Assembly: GCA_009995705.1 (NCBI GenBank)
Contig: JAADBR010000119.1
Location: 1 to 13,632, forward strand
Source of the DNA: Microcystis aeruginosa W13-11
Lineage (GTDB): Bacteria; Cyanobacteriota; Cyanobacteriia; Cyanobacteriales; Microcystaceae
Direction of reading: 5' to 3'
Length of the DNA: 13,632 nucleotides
Below, in pieces: positions 8,431 through 12,835 of this stretch. The notes beneath the pieces are model-generated. The model saw only the letters and a list, made by a program, of their open reading frames with translations, searched no databases and was not told the origin of the DNA. How positions within the stretch are numbered: the stretch's first letter is position 1; every line of letters begins with the position of its first letter. The position numbers and the translations under genes were made by a program.

Positions 8431-9513
8431 TTAGTCCGGCAGCTTGAAGTCTGGACTGTTGTTGTAGTCGAAATAGCCCACGTATGGATGCTTTATGCCG
8501 GCTTTCTTTATGCGCGATTCCAAGTAACGAAAAAATTCATTACATTGAATCGTCTTTTGCTTTTGCCAGTATCCTGCCGAATTCTCATCGCTCTCATCGC
8601 TTATTTCGGACTCGACGAAGTCGTGTAGTGCAATCAGCGGAGTTGGAAAATCAACGACATCGAGCCGCTCAAGTTTCAGGGGGAGTACCTCATCGAGAAT
8701 TTCTTTTGTCTCGGTCGGAACATAAACGCGGAAGGCACGGCGTGACCCAGGTTGCTTGATGCTAATTTCTGCTAGACGATTTTTTCGTAAGTCGAAAACA
8801 GCCCCGTCGGTGGCATCTTCCCACGATAAGGGTTTTGCGATCCTGATCCGAAATGATGAATACGACAAGGTCATTTCATTCTTCTCATTCGGCAGCTTGT
8901 AGTCAGGCAGCTTCACTTCGCTACCGCGCAGGCACTCGTGGACAGGCTTGACAAAGTTCTTGAAATATCCGTAAGCCAGCGCACGCGACGCGGGAATCAG
9001 CAGAGATTTGAAGTCTCCAAGTAGCGTATCGAGGTGGCTTCGCAGAACCTCCTTGAATGTTTCAATGTCATTGAAGGTGCGGAAGAGTCCCCGCGTCTGC
9101 ATGGCCTTCCGGAACTCGCGGACACGTTCCAACTCCTGGGGATCGATCTCGGAGAGGTTGAATTCCCTGTCGGAGAAGTAGAGTAAAACGGGCTTCTTGG
9201 CGGCAGCGAACCTTTCAATCTCTTCGACCGTCCCGGCGATGCTGTTTTCGGTGGGCGAACCCAGGCGCTTGCCGACGATCCCGATGAGAATATCAGCCGG
9301 ATCAAGGAGGCGCTGGTTAATAACCGCCTGAAAGCTCCCCAGTCCTAATTCTGGAGTAGTGTCTTCCTCCCACCGAATCGGTTTTAGCATGATTTGCCGA
9401 TTCTCCCCGTTGCGGGAGTTCCAGTCCCGAAGTACCTTTTCAACCGCCAGCCGCTCTTCTTTAAGATCGTTGGTTGATGCGATGAAAACTTCCAATATGC
9501 AGGCATCAAACAT
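8431..9513 (-). CDS. DUF4062-STING-like fusion, putative nucleotide-gated effector
   Basis: The 360-residue protein has two parts. Residues 1-115 are DUF4062: EVFIASTNDLKEER at the N-terminus, ILIGIVGKRLGSPT at 75-88, then GTVEEIE with E97/E98 and KPVLLYFSD. DUF4062 has a Rossmann/TIR-like strand-helix pattern, and the glutamates sit roughly where TIR NADases place theirs (inference). Residues about 172-350 follow STING secondary structure in order: helix ALAYGYFKNFVKP (compare LAWSYYIGYLRL in human STING), strand SFRIRIAKP, a lid region ending RAFRVYVPT, strand-turn VVDFPTPLIAL (compare LEYATPLQTL), a long helix, and last strand YVGYFDY. D288, T291 and P292 are candidate ligand contacts. Bacterial STING senses cyclic dinucleotides in CBASS, usually beside a CD-NTase; none is present here. 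GGAGG lies eight bases before the ATG. A paralogue follows 70 bp downstream, probably in one operon. Confidence 0.65.
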   Translation of the reverse strand: MFDACILEVFIASTNDLKEERLAVEKVLRDWNSRNGENRQIMLKPIRWEEDTTPELGLGSFQAVINQRLLDPADILIGIVGKRLGSPTENSIAGTVEEIERFAAAKKPVLLYFSDREFNLSEIDPQELERVREFRKAMQTRGLFRTFNDIETFKEVLRSHLDTLLGDFKSLLIPASRALAYGYFKNFVKPVHECLRGSEVKLPDYKLPNEKNEMTLSYSSFRIRIAKPLSWEDATDGAVFDLRKNRLAEISIKQPGSRRAFRVYVPTETKEILDEVLPLKLERLDVVDFPTPLIALHDFVESEISDESDENSAGYWQKQKTIQCNEFFRYLESRIKKAGIKHPYVGYFDYNNSPDFKLPD

Positions 9514-9565
9514 CCTCGCTACCTCCCCATCTTGTGCTTTTTATAAGTAATTTCGAATAGAATCG

Positions 9566-9619
9566 CTTGAACCATCGCGGTTTTCTGGAGTGGATATCGT
9601 TTAGTTTATCGTATTGATC
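9566..9619. repeat. Direct repeat A, copy 2 (orphan DUF433 start)
   Basis: This second copy of 7365-7418 keeps the DUF433 upstream region and the ATG plus three codons (MVQ), after which the sequence departs. It is a truncated antitoxin start at the upstream edge of the STING-like cassette. It directly follows the small pseudogene on the minus strand, suggesting that the small gene and DUF433 were once neighbours. Confidence 0.95.
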
Positions 9620-9629
9620 GAACCCCTGA

Positions 9630-9795
9630 CTATTCCCCATAAATATCGGCTTGCGGCGATTGTTTCGCTCTTTCTCGCCATTTTTTGGAATTTTCTGTAA
9701 TTACCTCGCCCATCGATCGGGCTTTTTCCGCCGCATCCCGGGCCATTTCCAGAATTTCCTTCCCGTTCATTTAGTCCTGTTTCTTTTTCGTCCAT
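9630..9795 (-). pseudogene. Small helical protein gene, frameshifted copy
   Basis: This is a damaged paralogue of the intact 54-residue gene at 10818-10982. From ATG at 9793-9795 it reads MDEKETGLNERE, then lacks five bases (CTAGA on the minus strand) that the intact copy has, which shifts the frame. Restoring them gives a protein identical to the paralogue through MARDAAEKARSMGEVITENS, followed by a different end (AKQSPQADIYGE) and a TAG at 9630-9632, 56 residues in all. The ATG overlaps the stop of an upstream fragment (TGATG) whose last residues read LHPDIFDQVKNRLQGLR; I cannot identify that gene. The function is unknown, and the charged helical character and TA neighbourhood only hint at an antitoxin-like role. 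Confidence 0.75.
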
Positions 9796-9826
9796 CACCG
9801 TAAACCCTGCAAGCGATTTTTAACCT
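9666..9826. repeat. Direct repeat B, copy 1
   Basis: This 161-bp segment is about 90% identical to 10848-11013, differing by scattered substitutions and the five-base deletion that breaks the small gene. The two copies bracket the HepT/MntA module. Confidence 0.9.
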
Positions 9827-9884
9827 GATCAAAAATGTCGGGGTGAAGACCGAGCGGAGCGGTTTGATTGGGACATTTCGATAA

Positions 9885-10256
9885 TTACAAGAGGTCGTGA
9901 CGTATTTTCCCGAGTACCCGCTTCAAAATCTCCAGATCCTCCCTACAAATCCGATAAATTTCCTCCGGATCGATGTCAAAATAATTGTGGGCGAGAATAT
10001 TTCTGATTCCCTTAATCTCCGACCAGGGAATTTCTGGGTAGCGATTCGCTAAACTCTCTCCCATTAGCCGATCGAGTCTTCTAATATTTTCACTAATTGC
10101 GATCAACATCATACTAATCCCATCCAATCGATCGAGTCCATCATCATCGGCGATGAAATCATCGGCTTTTTGAATTCGGGTAAATCGCCGCTCGATCCGG
10201 CGGACCGCCTCTTCAAGCTCTAGTAATAACTCGAATAGAAGCGATCGATCACACAT
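9885..10256 (-). CDS. hepT: HEPN toxin of a HepT/MntA pair
   Basis: This 123-residue, all-helical protein of the HEPN (DUF86) family is predicted to be a cytoplasmic RNase toxin. The catalytic R-X4-H-X-Y motif is intact: R85, H90 and Y92 in RNILAHNYF. In studied HepT/MntA systems the tyrosine of this motif is AMPylated by the MNT partner, which silences the toxin. The start codon lies inside the end of the upstream mntA gene (8-bp overlap), so the two are translationally coupled, with the antitoxin made first. Family length is normal and nothing is broken. Such pairs act in plasmid maintenance or phage defence; the specific role here is unknown. Confidence 0.9.
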   Translation of the reverse strand: MCDRSLLFELLLELEEAVRRIERRFTRIQKADDFIADDDGLDRLDGISMMLIAISENIRRLDRLMGESLANRYPEIPWSEIKGIRNILAHNYFDIDPEEIYRICREDLEILKRVLGKIRHDLL

Positions 10257-10548
10257 AGATAGCCTCTCGATCGATCCGCGCCTTGAGGTAAGGATTCAGG
10301 GAATCCCGATAGCGGATCACGTCCACTTCCCTTCCGAATAGGTTCTCTAGTTCGGTTTTCAGTCTGACTCTTTTAAGCAGATCGGGGGGCATATATACCA
10401 CTATATCTATATCGCTCGTCGGTCGGTTTTCCTCCCTGGCTACCGAGCCGAAAATGCCGATTCGATCGAGCGCGTATCTTTCCTCCAGTTCGGGTTTCAG
10501 GGTTCGTAAACGTTCCAATATCTCGTTGGCAGTGATTTTATCTACCAT
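10249..10548 (-). CDS. mntA: MNT nucleotidyltransferase antitoxin
   Basis: This 99-residue minimal nucleotidyltransferase carries the signature G34-S35 followed by D46-I-D48 (GSVAREENRPTSDIDIVV) and a third acidic residue D76 in REVDVIR, so the metal-binding triad is complete. It is predicted to AMPylate and neutralise the HEPN toxin encoded directly after it. It should not be confused with a CBASS CD-NTase: it lacks the roughly 300-residue size and C-terminal helical domain. The ATG at 10546-10548 has only a weak GG-rich upstream stretch. TATAAA lies a few bases before it, so the leader may be very short. The pair sits between the two copies of direct repeat B, which marks it as an insertable module. 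Confidence 0.9.
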   Translation of the reverse strand: MVDKITANEILERLRTLKPELEERYALDRIGIFGSVAREENRPTSDIDIVVYMPPDLLKRVRLKTELENLFGREVDVIRYRDSLNPYLKARIDREAIYV

Positions 10549-10568
10549 CCAATTTATAGCCTACTGAT

Positions 10569-10643
10569 TTAGCGATCAACAATCTTCAGTTTAGCGCGAT
10601 CGGCAACAGAAGCCACTAGGGTAGTCGAAGGAAAGTCTTCCCA
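10569..10643 (-). pseudogene. Degraded C-terminal gene tail upstream of mntA
   Basis: The minus strand reads 24 codons with a protein-like sequence, WEDFPSTTLVASVADRAKLK followed by IVDR and TAA (10569-10571). Immediately upstream in the same frame is a TAG, so only a tail remains. It reads like the end of a TA-type or PIN-like protein, but I cannot name it. It lies 20 bp before the mntA start, so mntA may once have been a downstream cistron. Confidence 0.4.
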
Positions 10644-10817
10644 TAGCTACTTAGTAAGTGTGTTCGCATTAACTATACGGAAATTATTAGAAGAAGCATC
10701 ATTATCAGCCTATTGTGTCAATCCTTGAAATATTTGTATTATTTATATCCTGTCGCTCTTTCAATTACCTGATTCGAGGTTCGGGATCGCTCCTATAATC
10801 GAAGAAATACTCGATCG

Positions 10818-10982
10818 CTATCTCGATCCCCTTCGATCAGTTCTTTCCGCTCTTTCTCTCCATTTTTTAGAATTTTCCGTAATTACCTCGCCCATTGATC
10901 GGGCTTTTTCCGCCGCATCCCGTGCCATTTCCAGAATTTCCTCTAGTTCCCGTTCATTTAGTCCTGTTTCTTTTTCGTCCAT
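10818..10982 (-). CDS. Small charged helical protein, 54 residues
   Basis: The open frame starts at ATG 10980-10982 (MDEKETGLNERELEEILEMA), continues through RDAAEKARSM and GEVITENSKKWRERAE, and ends at TAG 10818-10820. It is almost entirely predicted helix, rich in Glu, Arg and Lys. It is supported as a real gene by the second copy at 9630-9795: most differences are silent or conservative up to residue 45. Its C-terminus (RTDRRGSR) differs from the other copy's (KQSPQADIYGE), so it may have been re-ended by recombination. The family is unrecognised. The setting among TA genes is compatible with a small antitoxin or a cistron of a lost TA operon. It is transcribed divergently from the RelN-like antitoxin gene. 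Confidence 0.5.
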   Translation of the reverse strand: MDEKETGLNERELEEILEMARDAAEKARSMGEVITENSKKWRERAERTDRRGSR

Positions 10983-11013
10983 CACCGTAAGCCCTGCAAG
11001 CGATTTTTAACCT
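10848..11013. repeat. Direct repeat B, copy 2
   Basis: This 166-bp counterpart of 9666-9826 contains most of the intact small gene and its upstream junction. Homology stops abruptly at 11013, just after the end of the upstream fragment (RLQGLR) is cut off by stop codons in this copy. Confidence 0.9.
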
Positions 11014-11053
11014 TATTCTAGTTTCTAAAATACGTCCGGGTTATGATCGCCTA

Positions 11054-11139
11054 ACTCTAGAGCTAAAGTAGAGATAAGGTTTAATTGGAGCCATGTATGG
11101 AAGCGATCGAATTTAGGACGGTTATTCATAACGGTCAAG
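11054..11139. repeat. Direct repeat C, copy 1 (RelN-like promoter and 5' end)
   Basis: This 86-bp segment matches 12750-12835 with four mismatches. It spans the upstream region, the ribosome-binding site and the first 14 codons of the RelN-like gene. The copies bracket the RelN/PIN pair, the minisatellite and the PEP-CTERM gene. Confidence 0.95.
11055..11073 (+). promoter_or_regulatory. Candidate operator of the RelN/PIN operon
   Basis: CTCTA (11055-11059) and TAGAG (11069-11073) form an interrupted inverted repeat just upstream of the antitoxin gene, and both copies of direct repeat C keep it intact. TA operons are normally autorepressed by the antitoxin, so this is a plausible binding site, but only by position and symmetry. 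Confidence 0.3.
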
Positions 11140-11318
11140 TGAGCGTTCCCCCCCGATATTCTTCTCGATGGGAAGGTAAGATGATACGGGTGATTGTTTT
11201 GAATGACTCGGAAATCGTCCCCGAACCGAGCCAGAAAACTGAAAAAACGATGTTCGAGGCGATTTCTTTAAATACACGGGGATTTAGATTTGATCGGGAC
11301 GAGGCTAATGCCCGATAA
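11097..11318 (+). CDS. RelN-like antitoxin of a PIN toxin
   Basis: This is a 73-residue protein, MEAIEFRTVIHNGQVSVPPR at the N-terminus and FEAISLNTRGFRFDRDEANA near the C-terminus. The ending is the part I associate with cyanobacterial RelN-type antitoxins, whose tails wrap around the toxin. The N-terminal part probably binds DNA. I chose the ATG at 11097 because GGAG ends six bases upstream; an in-frame TTG four codons earlier lies on top of that site. The gene overlaps the toxin start by 11 bp. A truncated second copy of this gene's first 14 codons and promoter lies at 12750-12835. Confidence 0.8.
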   Translation: MEAIEFRTVIHNGQVSVPPRYSSRWEGKMIRVIVLNDSEIVPEPSQKTEKTMFEAISLNTRGFRFDRDEANAR

Positions 11319-11715
11319 AGTTTTTATCGATACTAATGTCTTAATTTACGGGTGTTCTGAGGATGAGCCGGATAAACGACAGCAAGCGATTGATTGTGTT
11401 CGATCGGGTGAGGCTTGGATTAGTACACAGGTTTTAAATGAAACGATAAATGTATTAAAACGGAAATTTTCCCTAAGCTATTCGCAAATTCGAGAAGCTG
11501 TACAAGAGCTTTCCGAGGGATTCCCAATCGTCCTCGTTTCTGTTAATACGATAGAGATGGCATTGAATCTAGCGGAACGTTATCAATATAGTTACTTTGA
11601 TAGTTTAATACTGGCCAGCGCTCTGGAAGCGGGCTGTCAAATTCTCTACAGTGAAGATTTACAAGATGGTCAGCGAATCGAGAATCAATTGACGATCATT
11701 AATCCCTTTAGTTAA
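11308..11715 (+). CDS. PIN-domain ribonuclease toxin (VapC-like)
   Basis: This 135-residue PIN protein has the acidic catalytic residues intact: D8 in FIDTN, E45 in VLNE, D98 in YFDSLILA and D117 in YSEDLQ. PIN toxins cleave tRNA, rRNA or mRNA using Mg2+ or Mn2+, and are held inactive by the antitoxin encoded just upstream. The ATG at 11308 sits within the end of the antitoxin gene; a TTG seven codons upstream would only add an implausible leader. This is the only complete type II protein-protein TA pair in the window. Confidence 0.9.
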   Translation: MPDKVFIDTNVLIYGCSEDEPDKRQQAIDCVRSGEAWISTQVLNETINVLKRKFSLSYSQIREAVQELSEGFPIVLVSVNTIEMALNLAERYQYSYFDSLILASALEAGCQILYSEDLQDGQRIENQLTIINPFS

Positions 11716-11756
11716 GTAGGTAGGTGTTAAAAGTTGTCAGACACCCCCCTTGATAA

Positions 11757-11784
11757 GTAGGGTTGATTCATGAATCAACCCTAC
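11757..11784. repeat. 28-bp perfect palindrome
   Basis: GTAGGGTTGATTCA is followed directly by its exact reverse complement. The right arm is also the first unit of the adjacent tandem array, so one unit is present in both orientations. It may form a cruciform or a strong RNA hairpin between the PIN gene and the convergent PEP-CTERM gene and could terminate both. Confidence 0.9.
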
Positions 11785-11866
11785 TATGAATCAACCCTAC
11801 TATGAATCAACCCTACTATGAATCAACCCTACTATGAATTAACCCTACTATGAATTAACCCTACCT
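11771..11866. repeat. Six-unit 16-bp minisatellite
   Basis: Units of TGAATCAACCCTACTA begin at 11771, 11787, 11803 and 11819 (identical). Units at 11835 and 11851 carry C to T (AATTAACC), and the last ends CCT. The array is framed by a 10-bp direct repeat CCTTGATAAG (11748-11757 and 11864-11873) inside C-rich and G-rich flanks, suggesting expansion within an older palindromic repeat. No spacers are present. Confidence 0.95.
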
Positions 11867-11901
11867 TGATAAGGAGGGCAGGGGGGATCAGTCAGTCAAA
11901 A

Positions 11902-12459
11902 TTACTTTTCCAGTTTCCGTCCTTTGCACAATAAACCGACCCCGGCAACAGAGAGTAAACCCAGAACCGTCGCTGGTTCGGGAACGGTGGTCAGGGAATA
12001 ATTGGCAAGGATGAAGAGTTCGGGACTACTAACATCACCGTAGGCGGGACCGGAATTGAAAAAGGCAACCGGAGCTATAACGCCAGGGGGTAAAAAGCCG
12101 AATCCATCATCACAAACCGTGTTGTCACAAGCGATAAAATCCAGTCCCGATCCGTCTAAGGATAGCACCGCCTGACCCGTCAGTACACCACCAGCCAAAA
12201 TGGTATCGAGATAAGAACCTATGAAGGGAAGAGCAGGAGCGGGAGAGCCGTTAAAGGTGGGATTACTGATAGAACTGACGAACACCGTGTTGTTATCCGG
12301 TTGCAGGGTTCCGTCCACCGTTGCGGTAATTGTTCCGGCGCTGGAGGTGTAGGACAAGTTAAAAGTTGCGGCGCTGGCAACCGGTGCAAGGGTGGCGGTG
12401 GCTACCGTGGCGAGGGCGACGGAATAGCAAAAGGAATTTTTGAGTGGCATAGAATACAT
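11902..12459 (-). CDS. PEP-CTERM exported protein
   Basis: This 185-residue secreted protein has a Sec signal peptide (NSFCYSVALATVATATLAPV, then ASA before the mature ATF), a low-complexity body rich in Ser, Thr and Gly, and the classic tail VPEPATVLGLLSVAGVGLLC followed by the basic KGRKLEK. PEP-CTERM tails are recognised by exosortase, which cleaves and sorts the protein to the surface or extracellular matrix. No exosortase gene is in the window. C110 and C115 in the body (FIACDNTVCDDG) could form a disulphide. The product's target or structure is unknown; such proteins are often tied to exopolysaccharide and flocculation. Expression is probably controlled by the poly-G promoter directly upstream. 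An alternative ATG lies three codons in. Confidence 0.9.
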   Translation of the reverse strand: MYSMPLKNSFCYSVALATVATATLAPVASAATFNLSYTSSAGTITATVDGTLQPDNNTVFVSSISNPTFNGSPAPALPFIGSYLDTILAGGVLTGQAVLSLDGSGLDFIACDNTVCDDGFGFLPPGVIAPVAFFNSGPAYGDVSSPELFILANYSLTTVPEPATVLGLLSVAGVGLLCKGRKLEK

Positions 12460-12480
12460 TGTTTAGCTAAATTAGCCCGA

Positions 12481-12508
12481 ATTTTACCCCCCCCCCCGAT
12501 TTTGTCAA
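12481..12508 (-). promoter_or_regulatory. Candidate phase-variable promoter with G11 spacer
   Basis: On the minus strand a perfect -35 box TTGACA (12503-12508) is followed by AAATC, eleven G residues (12487-12497) and a -10-like TAAAAT (12481-12486). The spacer is 16 bp, one short of the usual optimum. Slippage in the G tract would change the spacer length and hence promoter strength. The -10 box ends 21 bases before the PEP-CTERM start codon, so the leader is very short. Confidence 0.65.
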
Positions 12509-12749
12509 GTTTTTTGCTATTTATATTTTTTATACTTCCTCTAGCTATTGATTACTCGATTGGGGATTCGGGGCGATGCGTTTTTCTGGGGTGCGGGGGG
12601 TTATGTGTCATCAAAGAAATACTCTAGCCGCCGATCGCTCTTTTCATTGGCCAAAGACAAACAAAATAACTAGCATTAAAATAGTTATAGTCTCCGTTTC
12701 GGTGTTCCCGTTATCCCAGTTCCCCTGATAGGATTTAATCGCTCCCTTG
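12509..12749. other. Intergenic region without recognised genes
   Basis: AT-rich at the left end, then a G-rich patch near 12555-12600. A 7-bp inverted repeat (ATAACTA / TAGTTAT) lies around 12665-12690. No coding remnant could be identified. Confidence 0.5.
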
Positions 12750-12835
12750 ACTCTAGAGCTAAAGTAGAGATAGGGTTTAATTGGAGCTATGTATGGAAGC
12801 GATCGAATTTAGGACGTTTATTAATAACGGTCAAG
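12750..12835 (+). pseudogene. Truncated RelN-like antitoxin start (direct repeat C, copy 2)
   Basis: The promoter-side region, GGAG ribosome-binding site and 14 codons (MEAIEFRTFINNGQ, from ATG 12793) duplicate 11054-11139, then the sequence passes directly into the antisense of the Rpn-family gene. Read through the junction, a 37-residue chimeric frame ends at TGA 12904-12906. The regulatory region and start look usable, so transcription could enter the neighbouring gene in antisense. Confidence 0.85.

Noticed and set aside
7616..9305. Several open frames antisense or out of frame to the STING-like genes
   Set aside because: They are Arg/Ser-rich shadows that occur in parallel in both paralogues because the underlying genes are homologous; none has a start signal or family features.
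9601..9798. A 65-codon open frame on the minus strand
   Set aside because: It is the frameshifted reading of the small helical gene; after the five-base deletion its Gly-rich sequence has no counterpart in the intact copy.
9831..9880. Inverted repeat AAATGTC / GACATTT between hepT and the small pseudogene
   Set aside because: Only 7 bp and no T run; too weak to call a terminator or element.
10249..10548. CD-NTase partner for the STING-like genes
   Set aside because: It is a 99-residue MNT protein overlapping a HEPN toxin gene and lies in a separate repeat-bounded module.
11085..11310. TTG starts for the RelN-like antitoxin (11085) and PIN toxin (11290)
   Set aside because: The ATG codons at 11097 and 11308 have better ribosome-binding context or family-typical N-termini; the TTG extensions add unconserved residues.
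11771..11866. Possible CRISPR array
   Set aside because: Units are 16 bp, directly abutting, with no unique spacers and no cas genes nearby.
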